The notes below the pieces were generated by a model. That model was given only the letters and a program-made list of their open reading frames with translations. It was not told where the DNA came from and did no database searches. The translations under genes were made by a program, and so were the position numbers. A DNA stretch of 64,000 bases from Micromonospora sp. U21 (GTDB lineage: Bacteria; Actinomycetota; Actinomycetes; Mycobacteriales; Micromonosporaceae), in NCBI RefSeq assembly GCF_018070045.1, contig NZ_JAGPYK010000021.1, forward strand, positions 51,178 to 115,177, given 5' to 3'. This document shows positions 18,092-26,809 of the stretch, piece after piece. Position 1 is the stretch's first letter. Each line of letters begins with the position of its first letter.

Positions 18092-19377
18092 CCATGAGAC
18101 ATCGCATCCTCGGCATCGTCTTCATCGCCGTGCTGACCACGGCGTTGACCGCCTCCGTGCTGCAGTACCGCAAGGCGTTCACGCCGGTCACCTGGGTCAC
18201 CCTGCAGGCCGGCCGCTCGGGCCTGCAGCTCAGCCCGGGTGCCGACGTCAAGGTCCGCGGGGTCGTCGTCGGCGAGGTGCGCTCGGTCGGCAGCGAGGGC
18301 GCCGGCGCGACGATCCGGCTGGCCCTGGACCCGGCCACCACGCCGCGGATCCCCGCCGACGTCAGCGCCCGGCTGCTGCCCAAGACGCTCTTCGGCGAGC
18401 GGTACGTCGAACTCGTGCCACCGGCCGGCGGCAGCGGCGTACCGATCCGTGACGGCGCGGTCGTCACCCAGGACCGCAGCCGCACCGCGGTCGAGCTGGA
18501 ACGCGTCCTCGACGAGGCGCTGCCGCTGCTCCAGGCGGTGCGACCCGACCAGCTCGCCGCGACGCTGGGCGCGATCGCCACGGCGCTCGACGGACGCGGC
18601 GAGCAGCTCGGCGCGAACGTCGAGCGGCTCGGCGCGTACCTGCGGCAGCTCAACCCGGCGATGCCGACCATCGCCGAGGACGTCCGGAAGCTCGCCGTCG
18701 TGCTGGACAGCTACGACGCCGCCCTGCCCGACCTGCTGGCCCTGCTCCGGGACGTCACCGTCACCGCCCGCACCGTCACCGACCAGCGTGCACAGTTGGC
18801 GTCGTTCCTCGCCGACACCACCGACACCGCCGACGCCACCCGCGGCTTCCTCGACCGGCACGGCGACCAGATCATCGAGCTCGGCAAGGTGAGCCGCCCG
18901 GTACTGGAACTGCTCGCCACGTACGCCCCCGAGTATCCGTGCCTGATGAGCGGCCTCGTCGCTCTGCAACCGCACGTCGAGGAGGCCTTCGCCGGCGGCC
19001 GGATGCACGTCACCCTGGAGGTCACCCGCGACGGCGGCAAGTACGAGAAGGGCCGCGACGAGCCCGCCTACGGCGCGCACGACGGGCCGCAGTGCAGAGG
19101 CCTGCCCCAACCGGGGCGGCCCGCGCCCGGCGTGTCGGTCGTCGACGGCTACGACCACGGCGACGCCCGCCCGCGTACCCCCTTGCCGGTCGGCCTGGCG
19201 GCGGCCGTGCCGGCAAGCGGCTCCCCGGCGATGGGCCGGGCCGCCACCGTCGAGGAGCGCGCCCTGGTCAAGCCGCTGGTCGGTGCCGTCACCGGCATCC
19301 TGCCCGCGGAGGTTCCCGACATCGCGGTCCTGCTGTGGGGGCCGTTGCTGAGGGGAGGGGTGGTGAACGCGCGATGA
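18088..19377 (+). CDS. mceA: MceA family protein of the Mce lipid transporter
   Basis: The 429-residue protein has an N-terminal membrane anchor (about residues 5-25), an MCE/MlaD beta-barrel (about 35-125, with LSPGADVKVRGVVVGEVRSV and LPKTLFGERYVELVPP), then a long helical MCE/Cyp section and a C-terminal segment with paired cysteines (EYPCLMSGL, GPQCRGLP). Members assemble as a hexameric tube that ferries lipids or sterols to the YrbE channel. GTG 18088 or ATG 18094 can start it. It overlaps both neighbours. Substrate cannot be read from sequence. Confidence 0.9.
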   Translation: MTMRHRILGIVFIAVLTTALTASVLQYRKAFTPVTWVTLQAGRSGLQLSPGADVKVRGVVVGEVRSVGSEGAGATIRLALDPATTPRIPADVSARLLPKTLFGERYVELVPPAGGSGVPIRDGAVVTQDRSRTAVELERVLDEALPLLQAVRPDQLAATLGAIATALDGRGEQLGANVERLGAYLRQLNPAMPTIAEDVRKLAVVLDSYDAALPDLLALLRDVTVTARTVTDQRAQLASFLADTTDTADATRGFLDRHGDQIIELGKVSRPVLELLATYAPEYPCLMSGLVALQPHVEEAFAGGRMHVTLEVTRDGGKYEKGRDEPAYGAHDGPQCRGLPQPGRPAPGVSVVDGYDHGDARPRTPLPVGLAAAVPASGSPAMGRAATVEERALVKPLVGAVTGILPAEVPDIAVLLWGPLLRGGVVNAR

Positions 19378-20405
19378 GCACGAAAACGAGGGCACCCCTG
19401 CTGAAGCTGGTGGTCTTCGCCGCGGTGACCCTGCTGCTGACGGCGCTGCTCGCGCAGACCCTCGGCGCCTTTCCACCGGGTGGCGTCACCTACCAGGCCC
19501 GGTTCACCGACGTCACCGGCCTGCTCCCCGGCGACGACGTCCGCGTCGCTGGCGTTCAGGTCGGCCGGGTCAGCGGCATCAGGGTCGTCGACGACACCGT
19601 CGCCGAGGTGAGCTTCACGGTCACCTCCGACGTTCCGGTGGCCACCAGCGTCCGCGCCAAGATCCGCTACCGCAACCTGGTGGGCCAGCGGTACGTGGCG
19701 CTGAGCGAAGGGCCGGGGGAGGGGCGTCCACTGCGGCCCGACGGCCTGATCCCGCTCGACCAGACGACGCCGGCGCTGGACCTCACGGTGTTGTTCAACG
19801 GGTTCCGGCCACTGTTCACGGCGCTCAACCCGGAGGACGTCAACAAGCTCGCCTACGAGATCATCCAGGTCCTCCAGGGCGAGGGCGGCACGGTCAGCAG
19901 CCTGCTGCGACGCACCGCGTCGCTGACCAACACCCTCGCCGACCGGGACGCCGTCATCGGGCGGGTCATCACCAACCTCAACGGCGTCCTGGGCACGCTG
20001 GCCGAACGGGACCAGAACCTGGACCAGAGCATCAGCCAGCTCCAGCAGTTCGTCTCCGGGTTGTCCGCCGACCGCACGGCCATCGGCGAGTCGCTGGTCA
20101 GCATCGGTGAGCTCACCGATGCCACGTCGTCGCTGCTGCGCGACGTACGACCACCGCTCGCCGCGGACGTGCGTGCCCTGGACGAGCTCTCCGGCACCCT
20201 CAACCGCAACGCGGCCGTCATCGACAGCACCCTCGGGCGGCTGCCGGAGCGGTACGAGTCGCTGACCCGCGTCGCGTCCCACGGCTCGTGGTTCAACTTC
20301 TACCTCTGCGACTTCGACGGCAACGTGGCGGTGTCGGGCCGGGCACCACTCGACCTGCCCACGTTCAGCGCCCCGGCCGCCCGATGCGCCGGAGGCAGCC
20401 AGTGA
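19374..20405 (+). CDS. mceB: MceB family protein of the Mce lipid transporter
   Basis: The 343-residue protein begins at ATG 19374, overlapping the mceA stop. It has a signal-anchor (residues 8-28), an MCE domain with LLPGDDVRVAGVQVGRVSGI and IRYRNLVGQRYVALSEG, and a helical region with repeated Q/D/S heptads (NLDQSISQLQQFVSGLSADR). The end, GSWFNFYLCDFDG, is the conserved MceB tail. The stop overlaps mceC (GTGA). Confidence 0.9.
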   Translation: MSTKTRAPLLKLVVFAAVTLLLTALLAQTLGAFPPGGVTYQARFTDVTGLLPGDDVRVAGVQVGRVSGIRVVDDTVAEVSFTVTSDVPVATSVRAKIRYRNLVGQRYVALSEGPGEGRPLRPDGLIPLDQTTPALDLTVLFNGFRPLFTALNPEDVNKLAYEIIQVLQGEGGTVSSLLRRTASLTNTLADRDAVIGRVITNLNGVLGTLAERDQNLDQSISQLQQFVSGLSADRTAIGESLVSIGELTDATSSLLRDVRPPLAADVRALDELSGTLNRNAAVIDSTLGRLPERYESLTRVASHGSWFNFYLCDFDGNVAVSGRAPLDLPTFSAPAARCAGGSQ

Positions 20406-21382
20406 CACCGTTTCGGGAACGCAACCCGGTGGTCGTCGGCACGCTCGGGCTGGTGCTGATCGTCGCCGCCCTGCTGGGCGCCTTCCAGCTCGACCGGCTG
20501 GCCGATCTCACCGGACGCGGCTACCAGGCGGCCTTTCACGACGCCAGTGGACTCGTCACCGGCAACGAGGTGCGGGTCGCCGGGGTGCGGGTCGGCAAGG
20601 TGACCGCCGTGGAACTCGCCCGCGACGGCGCGCCCCACGTGCGGGTCCGGTTCCGGGTCGACGACGACAGCGTCCGGCTCGGCACCGACACCGGCGCCAC
20701 GATCAGGATCAAGACCGTGCTCGGCCAGAAGTACCTGGCCCTCTCGCCGGCCGGACCGGGTCGGCTGCGCGAGGGCGGGCAGATCCCCCTCGCCCGCACC
20801 GCGGCGCCGTTCGACGTGGTGCAGGCGGTCACCGGGCTCGCCGACACCCTCGACAGAGTCGACACCGACCAGCTCGCCGCCGCCTTCACCACACTGTCCG
20901 AGACCTTCGCCGACACCCCCGAGAGCGTCAACGCCTCCCTGGTCGGCCTCTCCCGGCTCTCCCGGACCGTCGCCGGACGCGACGCCGAACTGCGCGCGCT
21001 GCTCGACCGCGCCCGCCAGGTGACCGCCGTGCTCGCCACCCGGGACGAGGAGTTCCGCGCACTGGTCACCGACGGCGAGGCGCTGTTGACCGAGGTGAGC
21101 CGGCGTCGGGACGCCATCCACAAGCTGCTCGTCGGCACCGACGAACTCGCCACGCAGCTCTCCGGTCTGGTCAGCGACAACCGCGCCCAGCTCGCTCCCG
21201 CGCTGCACAAGCTGCGGGAGGTCGTCGCCGTCCTGCAACGCAACCGGGACGACCTGGAGAAGACCATCCAGCGGATGGGACCGTTCGTCACCGCGTTCGC
21301 CAACGTGGTGGGCAACGGCCGCTGGTTCGACTCGTACGTCTCCGGTCTGCTCCAGCCGTACCAGCCCACGGGAGGCCGCTGA
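20402..21382 (+). CDS. mceC: MceC family protein of the Mce lipid transporter
   Basis: The 326-residue protein starts at GTG 20402 by overlap with mceB; an in-frame ATG at 20384 is an alternative. It has a membrane anchor (about 9-29), an MCE domain (DASGLVTGNEVRVAGVRVGKV, ... IRIKTVLGQKYLALSPAG) and a helical coiled region, and ends in NGRWFDSYVSGLLQPY, a typical MceC/MceB-type tail. Its stop shares one base with the mceD start (TGATG). Confidence 0.9.
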   Translation: MTPFRERNPVVVGTLGLVLIVAALLGAFQLDRLADLTGRGYQAAFHDASGLVTGNEVRVAGVRVGKVTAVELARDGAPHVRVRFRVDDDSVRLGTDTGATIRIKTVLGQKYLALSPAGPGRLREGGQIPLARTAAPFDVVQAVTGLADTLDRVDTDQLAAAFTTLSETFADTPESVNASLVGLSRLSRTVAGRDAELRALLDRARQVTAVLATRDEEFRALVTDGEALLTEVSRRRDAIHKLLVGTDELATQLSGLVSDNRAQLAPALHKLREVVAVLQRNRDDLEKTIQRMGPFVTAFANVVGNGRWFDSYVSGLLQPYQPTGGR

Positions 21383-22632
21383 TGCCCGGTCCCATGCAGC
21401 GGTGGCGACGGCCGGTCGCCGTCACCACCACCCTCCTGGTAGCCGTCGCCGCCGGCGTGGTCGTTCTCCGCGACGGCACACCTCCGCGGCGGGTGGTGGC
21501 CCACTTCGACCGCGCCGTCGGCGTGTACCCCGGATCGGACGTCCGGGTGCTGGGTGTCCGCGTCGGCGAGGTGGTCGCCGTGACCCCGCAGGGCCGCACC
21601 GTCCAGGTGACCATGTCCTACGACCCGGGGATCGCCGTTCCCGCCGACGCGCAGGCGCTCATCGTGCCGCCCAGCGTGGTCAGCGACCGCTACGTCCAGC
21701 TCACTCCCGCCTACGCCGGCGGAGCCGCGCTCGCCGACCGGGCCGAGATACCGCTGGAGCGGACCGCCGCGCCCATGGAGATCGACGACATCTACCAGGC
21801 GCTCGACGACTTCAACCGCACCCTCGGCCCGGAGGGCGCCAACCGCGACGGCGCGCTGTCCGACCTGGTCGCCACCGGTCGCGCCAACCTCGAGGGCAAC
21901 GGCCAGGACCTGCACGACACCCTCGACGGCCTGTCCCGGGCACTGGCCACCCTCTCCGACGGGCGGCAGGACCTCTTCGGGTCGGTCGCCAACCTGCAGC
22001 GCTTCACCACCGCACTGGCGCGCAGCGACCGGGAGGTGCGCGCCTTCAACCAGCAGTTGGCCGACGTCGCCGAACAACTGGCCGGGGAACGCGACGAACT
22101 GGCCGCCGCCCTGCGCAACCTCTCCACCGCGCTGGCCGACGTGACCACGTTCGTGCGGCAGAACCGGGACGCGTTGACCTCCAACGTCGCCGCGCTGGCG
22201 GACATCACCGGCATCCTGGTCCGCCAGCAACAGGCCGTCATCGACATTCTCGACGTCGCCCCGCTCGCCCTGAGCAACCTCAACCTGGCCTACAACCCGC
22301 GATCCGGCACCCTGGACACCCGCGACAACGTGATGGGTCCCTACGACCCCGCCGGTTTCGCCTGCTCGTTGCTGGTGGACCAGGTGCCCGCGGCGCAGGT
22401 GCCCGCCAAGTGCCGGGCACTCGCGCAGACCCTGCACTCGCGCGGGCTGCCCATGACCGATGAGCTGCGCAAGCTCCTCAAGCTGCCGCCCGGCGCCCCG
22501 GCGACCGGCGGGTCCTCACCGGGAGACTCTCCCCTCCGTTCCCCCGGTGCGCCGATCCCCGACCAGGCGCCGGGCGGCTCCGGCATCACCAGCGACCCCA
22601 CCCTCGGCGGCATCCTGCGCGGTGTGTCGTGA
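21382..22632 (+). CDS. mceD: MceD family protein of the Mce lipid transporter
   Basis: This 416-residue protein has an N-terminal anchor (about 12-30), an MCE domain with VGVYPGSDVRVLGVRVGEVVAV and VVSDRYVQLTPAYAGG, a helical domain with repeated RN and LADI heptads, and a proline/glycine/serine-rich C-terminal tail (about 365-416) that is likely disordered or cell-wall associated. ATG 21382 overlaps the mceC stop by one base and the stop overlaps mceE (GTGA). Confidence 0.9.
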   Translation: MPGPMQRWRRPVAVTTTLLVAVAAGVVVLRDGTPPRRVVAHFDRAVGVYPGSDVRVLGVRVGEVVAVTPQGRTVQVTMSYDPGIAVPADAQALIVPPSVVSDRYVQLTPAYAGGAALADRAEIPLERTAAPMEIDDIYQALDDFNRTLGPEGANRDGALSDLVATGRANLEGNGQDLHDTLDGLSRALATLSDGRQDLFGSVANLQRFTTALARSDREVRAFNQQLADVAEQLAGERDELAAALRNLSTALADVTTFVRQNRDALTSNVAALADITGILVRQQQAVIDILDVAPLALSNLNLAYNPRSGTLDTRDNVMGPYDPAGFACSLLVDQVPAAQVPAKCRALAQTLHSRGLPMTDELRKLLKLPPGAPATGGSSPGDSPLRSPGAPIPDQAPGGSGITSDPTLGGILRGVS

Positions 22633-24038
22633 GCGCCCGCATCCTGCGTGCCCTGGCGTGCGCGATCGTGGTGGTGATGCTGCCGGCCGGGTGCGGCCTG
22701 CCCGACCTCGCCGACCTGCCGCTGCCCGGTGGCGCCCCGAAGGGCGACGGGTACGCCGTCACCGCGGAATTCAGCGACGTGCTCGACCTGGTGCCACAGG
22801 CCGCCGTGAAGGTCGACGACGTGACGGTCGGCAGCGTGGAGAAGATCTCCCTGGCCGGCTGGACCGCCCGGGTCACCCTGCGCATCGGCGCAGACGTACG
22901 CCTTCCGTCCAACGCGACGGCCGCCGTCCGGCAGAGCAGCCTGCTGGGCGAGAAGTACGTGACGGTGGCGCCGCCGCCCACCGGTGTCGCAGCCGGTCGA
23001 CTCGCCGACGGCGACCTCATCCCGCTGTCGCGCACCGCTCGCGGTGCTGAGGTGGAAGAGGTGCTGGCCGCCCTCGGACTGCTGCTCAACGGCGGTGGCC
23101 TGGCGCAGCTGAGGACCATCAACCAGGAGCTCGGCGCCGCGCTCGACGGGCGGGAGCCCGCCGTCCGGGACGCGCTGGACCAGCTCGACACGTTCATCGG
23201 CGGGCTGGACAAGCAGAAGGCCGACCTGGTCCGCGCCCTCGACGCCCTGGACCGGCTCAGCGGCCGGCTCCACCGCCAGAAGCAGATGCTCGGCGAGGCC
23301 GTGGACTCCCTCGCCCCGGGCCTGACGGTGCTGGCCGGGCAGCGCGCCCAACTGACCCGGGCGCTGACCGCACTGGACCGACTGGGCGACGTCGGCACCC
23401 GGGTCGTCAACCGCAGCCGCGACGACACGCTGGCCGACGTCCGGGCGCTGCAACCCATCCTGGAACAGCTGACCCGTGCGGGGGACGACCTGCCGAAGTC
23501 GCTGGACTTCATGCTGTCCTACCCGTTCCCACCCAACGTCACCGGCGCGATCGTCGGCGACTTCGTCAACCTCTCCATCACGGCCGATCTCGACTCGGCG
23601 TCGATCCTGGCGAACCTGGTCGCCGCCGCCCCCGCCCGTCCGGCCACGCCGTCGAAGGGAGCCACCCGCGGCGGGGCGCCGGCGACCAGCGGCGCCACAC
23701 CTGCCGTGCCGCGACCGCCCGGCGGGTCCCGCCCGCTGCCCGACCTGCCGATCCTGAAGTGCCTGCCCGACCCGCGCAACTTCCCCGCGACCTGGACGCC
23801 GCCGAAGGACTGTCTGCTGCCGAAGGGCTGCGTCCTGCTCAAGCCCGGCTCGACGGTGCCCATCGGCGGACTGATCCTGCCGAAGGGTCTCGTACCACCG
23901 GGCACGGTCTTTCCGGTCGGGACCGAACTGCCCACCGGCACGGTCATGTCGGCACAGTGCGTCCTGCCGCTGACCGGCGCGGTGATCGGACAGATCGGCA
24001 GCCTGCCGGACGTCCTGTCAGGAGGATTGAAGCCATGA
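22629..24038 (+). CDS. mceE: MceE-type lipoprotein with proline/glycine repeat tail
   Basis: The 469-residue protein carries a lipoprotein signal with lipobox LPAGC (Cys near residue 21), as expected for MceE (LprK-type). The MCE domain has VLDLVPQAAVKVDDVTVGSV and QSSLLGEKYVTVAPPP, and a helical section follows to about residue 330. The last 120 residues are unusual: a proline-rich linker, then short repeats of LPKG, PPGT and PTGT around two cysteines. The stop overlaps mceF (ATGA); AGGAGG near 24020 serves the next start. Confidence 0.9.
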   Translation: MSARILRALACAIVVVMLPAGCGLPDLADLPLPGGAPKGDGYAVTAEFSDVLDLVPQAAVKVDDVTVGSVEKISLAGWTARVTLRIGADVRLPSNATAAVRQSSLLGEKYVTVAPPPTGVAAGRLADGDLIPLSRTARGAEVEEVLAALGLLLNGGGLAQLRTINQELGAALDGREPAVRDALDQLDTFIGGLDKQKADLVRALDALDRLSGRLHRQKQMLGEAVDSLAPGLTVLAGQRAQLTRALTALDRLGDVGTRVVNRSRDDTLADVRALQPILEQLTRAGDDLPKSLDFMLSYPFPPNVTGAIVGDFVNLSITADLDSASILANLVAAAPARPATPSKGATRGGAPATSGATPAVPRPPGGSRPLPDLPILKCLPDPRNFPATWTPPKDCLLPKGCVLLKPGSTVPIGGLILPKGLVPPGTVFPVGTELPTGTVMSAQCVLPLTGAVIGQIGSLPDVLSGGLKP

Positions 24039-25291
24039 TCGGGCGTACCGCGAAGGTGCAGGTTCTGGCGTTCCTGCTGGTGAGCGTCCTCGGTGTCAGC
24101 TACGTCGGCGTCCGCTACGTCGGGCTGGGCGACCGGCTGCTCGGCGGAAGCTACGTCGTCCACCTGGACCTCGCCCGGGCCGGCGGCATCTTTCCCAACG
24201 CCCCGGTCACCTACCGCGGGGTGCCCGTCGGCCGGGTCGCCGCAGTCGCGCTGCGCGGTGACGGGGTCCGGGCCGACCTGCGGTTGCAGCGCGATGTGCG
24301 GGTACCGGACGACCTGCGGGCCGTGGTGGCGCAGCGCTCCGCCGTCGGGGAGCAGTACGTGGACCTGCGTCCGGACCGCGACGGCGGGCCCTACCTCACC
24401 GACGGCGCGGTGATCCCGGCCGAGCGGACCGGTGTCCCGCTCGCCCCGGAGGTGCTGCTGAGCAATCTCGACGCCCTGGTCCGCTCCGTCGGCCCGGAGG
24501 ATCTCACCGTCCTCATCAGCGAACTCGGCGCCGCGTTCGAGGGCAACGAGCTGGCCCTGGCCCGACTCCTGGACCACGGGGACGCGCTGCTGACCGATGC
24601 GACCACCCGCCTGCCGGAGACGCTCGCGCTGATCAACGATGGGCGAACCGTGCTCACCACCCAGGCCGAGTCGGCCAAGGCGCTGCGCCGGTGGGCGGCA
24701 GGACTGGCCCAACTGGCGGCCACCGTCCGCGACGCCGACCCGGACCTGCGGCGGCTGCTCGCCGCCGGGCCGCCGGCCGGTCGGGAACTGGTCGCGTTGC
24801 TGCGGGGGCTGGAACCGACGGTCGGTGCCCTGCTCGGCAACCTGGTGACCGTCAACGGCATCGCCGCCCGGCGGCTGCCCGGCATCGAGCACCTGCTGGT
24901 GGTGTACCCGATTGCCGTCGCCGGCGGTTTCACCGTCACTCCGGGCGACGGCACCGCCCACCTCGGTCTGGTCCTCAACGTCGACGACCCGCCGTCCTGC
25001 GTGTACGGCGGCGGCGGAACCACCTGCGATGCGGGGGAGCGGGCGGCCGGCGCCAGCGTGCGCGGTGCCGCCAACGCCCCGCGACCGGGTGGCCGCGAAC
25101 CGGCCCCCGACCCGGGGCGGTCCGCCGAAGCCCCGACCGCCGGGAGCGAGACCGGCGGGTACGACCCGGCGACCGGTCTGGTGCTCGGCTCGGACGGCCG
25201 GCCGCTGCAGTTCGGCGGGACCGGGGGCCAGTCCCGGATCGCCGGGGACCAGTCGTGGAAGCAGTTGCTGCTGGCCGGAGTGACGCCATGA
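24035..25291 (+). CDS. mceF: MceF family protein of the Mce lipid transporter
   Basis: The 418-residue protein has a signal-anchor (about 7-25), an MCE domain (GGIFPNAPVTYRGVPVGRVAAV, ... VVAQRSAVGEQYVDLRPD), a helical domain, and the MceF-type ending with DPPSCVYGGGGTTCDAG followed by a proline/glycine-rich tail. ATG 24035 overlaps the mceE stop and has AGGAGG about nine bases upstream. It completes the set of six Mce proteins. Confidence 0.9.
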   Translation: MIGRTAKVQVLAFLLVSVLGVSYVGVRYVGLGDRLLGGSYVVHLDLARAGGIFPNAPVTYRGVPVGRVAAVALRGDGVRADLRLQRDVRVPDDLRAVVAQRSAVGEQYVDLRPDRDGGPYLTDGAVIPAERTGVPLAPEVLLSNLDALVRSVGPEDLTVLISELGAAFEGNELALARLLDHGDALLTDATTRLPETLALINDGRTVLTTQAESAKALRRWAAGLAQLAATVRDADPDLRRLLAAGPPAGRELVALLRGLEPTVGALLGNLVTVNGIAARRLPGIEHLLVVYPIAVAGGFTVTPGDGTAHLGLVLNVDDPPSCVYGGGGTTCDAGERAAGASVRGAANAPRPGGREPAPDPGRSAEAPTAGSETGGYDPATGLVLGSDGRPLQFGGTGGQSRIAGDQSWKQLLLAGVTP

Positions 25292-26070
25292 GCACCGCGA
25301 AGAAGGAGGGCGAGATGCGGGCCCGGAGGGACCACACGCTGAAAGTCATCAAGGGGGCGAAGCCCGGGGTGCCCGGCCGGGCGTCGCAGCGCCGGATCGT
25401 CCCCCGCCAGTTTCCCCGACCGGTGGAGCCGATCGAGGACCTGCTGGAGCGGCTCGACCAGGAGCCGGTCGAGGACCCGGCGGATGCCGCGGACCCGGCC
25501 AGCGGAGACGATCCCGCGAGTGCGGACGGCACGCCGGAGGAGGTCTCCGGTGGCCGACGCACGGGCGAGCGGGCCACGTCGACGACCCAGCGGCGGTCGC
25601 TGATCCTCCTGCTCGTGGCCGTGCTCGCCGCGACGCTGGTGGCCGGCGGCGTGACCGGCCACCGCTGGTACGTCGACCGGGCGACGGACCAGGCCCGCCA
25701 GCAGGCCCTCGCGGCCGCCAAACAGGCGAGCGTCAACTTCGTCTCGGTCAGCGCGGCCAGCGTCGACCGGGACATCCAGCGGATCACCGCCGGAGCCACC
25801 GGCGACTTCAAGGACGAGTTCACCCGGGGGCAGTCGCAGGTCCGCGCCGCGGTGGTGGAGAACAAGGTCGACTCGCGTGGGTCGGTGCTGCGGGCCGGGC
25901 TGGTCTCCGGGGATCGCCGCCGAGCGGTCGTACTGGTCGCCGTCGACGCCACCGTCAAGAACGTCAAGGCGCCCGAGGGGCGGCCGTCGCACTACCGGAT
26001 CCAGCTGGACATCGTCCGCGACAAGGCATCCGGGCGGTGGCTCGTGTCGCGGCTGCAGTTCGTCGGGTGA
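25288..26070 (+). CDS. Mce-associated membrane protein 1
   Basis: This 260-residue protein overlaps the mceF stop. A charged, probably disordered cytoplasmic part (residues 1-105) is followed by one membrane segment (LILLLVAVLAATLVAGGV, about 107-125) and an outer domain of about 130 residues with VNFVSVSAASVDRDIQRITAGATGDFKDEF and a final RWLVSRLQFVG. This is the layout of the Mas proteins that follow mce operons and stabilise the complex. The cytoplasmic part is longer than usual. Confidence 0.85.
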   Translation: MSTAKKEGEMRARRDHTLKVIKGAKPGVPGRASQRRIVPRQFPRPVEPIEDLLERLDQEPVEDPADAADPASGDDPASADGTPEEVSGGRRTGERATSTTQRRSLILLLVAVLAATLVAGGVTGHRWYVDRATDQARQQALAAAKQASVNFVSVSAASVDRDIQRITAGATGDFKDEFTRGQSQVRAAVVENKVDSRGSVLRAGLVSGDRRRAVVLVAVDATVKNVKAPEGRPSHYRIQLDIVRDKASGRWLVSRLQFVG

Positions 26071-26084
26071 GAGAGGGAGGACAC

Positions 26085-26612
26085 GTGCGTACCCTGGTCC
26101 GATTCCCGCGACGGCCGCGGGTTCCCCGGCTGCGTCCCGCCCGGATCCGGCTCGTCCCGGCCCTGGTCGTCGCGATCGTGCTCGCGGCCGCCGTCGCCGG
26201 CGCCGGCTGGTGGGGCGACCACCGCGCCGAGCGGCGGGACAGCGCCGTACGCCAGGCGCTGGCCACCGCGCCCGCCGCCGCCAAGGCGATCTTCTCCTAC
26301 GACTACCGTACGTTCGACGACAGCGTCGCCAACGGCCGCACCTTCGCCACCGGCGCGTTCGGCAAGGAGTACGAACAGACCACGGCGGCGTTGAAGCAGA
26401 CCGCTGCCGCACAGCAGGCGGTCGTGGCGGCGGAGGTGTCCGCGACGGGTGTGGTGAGCGCCACCGCCGAGCGGGTCGAGTTGCTCGTGTACCTCAACCA
26501 GTACCGGCGCAACGTGAACACGGCCGGGGAGAAGGTCGATCAGAACCGGGTGGTGCTCACCCTGGTCCCGGTGGACGGGGAGTGGAAGGTGGCCAAGGCC
26601 GCGGCCATCTGA
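26085..26612 (+). CDS. Mce-associated membrane protein 2
   Basis: This 175-residue protein starts at GTG 26085 after GAGGGAGG. It has a short basic N-terminus, one membrane segment (ALVVAIVLAAAVAGAGWWG, about 26-44), and a SnoaL/NTF2-like outer domain with AIFSYDYRTFDDSVANGRTFATG and the typical Mas ending VDGEWKVAKAAA. It is paralogous in layout to the preceding gene and ends the mce operon. The 197 bases after it hold a weak hairpin and the promoter of the phosphatase gene. Confidence 0.85.
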   Translation: MRTLVRFPRRPRVPRLRPARIRLVPALVVAIVLAAAVAGAGWWGDHRAERRDSAVRQALATAPAAAKAIFSYDYRTFDDSVANGRTFATGAFGKEYEQTTAALKQTAAAQQAVVAAEVSATGVVSATAERVELLVYLNQYRRNVNTAGEKVDQNRVVLTLVPVDGEWKVAKAAAI

Positions 26613-26797
26613 CGCGCACCGGTCAGGTTGACGTAGGCCGGGCGGCTCCCGGTGTTGCGACCCATGGTCGAAAAGGGGCAAAGCGCCCAGTGTTCTTGGC
26701 CAGCGACCCGGTGCCTGGGCCCGGGTGGCGGGTGGGTGCTCGACGGTCTGGACCGATATGGGCCGTCCTCGTGACCTGCTCCGGGGCTCGGAAGAGT

Positions 26798-26803
26798 TAG
26801 GCT
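26798..26803 (+). promoter_or_regulatory. -10 element for a leaderless phosphatase transcript
   Basis: TAGGCT fits the TAnnnT -10 consensus and ends six bases before the GTG start at 26810, so transcription would begin at or next to the start codon. There is no ribosome-binding site upstream of 26810, which agrees with a leaderless message. No good -35 hexamer was found at 17-18 bases. Confidence 0.4.
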
Positions 26804-26809
26804 CCTGCC

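Noticed and set aside
20536..22437. 633-codon minus-strand frame opposite mceC-mceD
   Set aside because: It spans two real genes, lacks a ribosome-binding site and looks like a compositional shadow.
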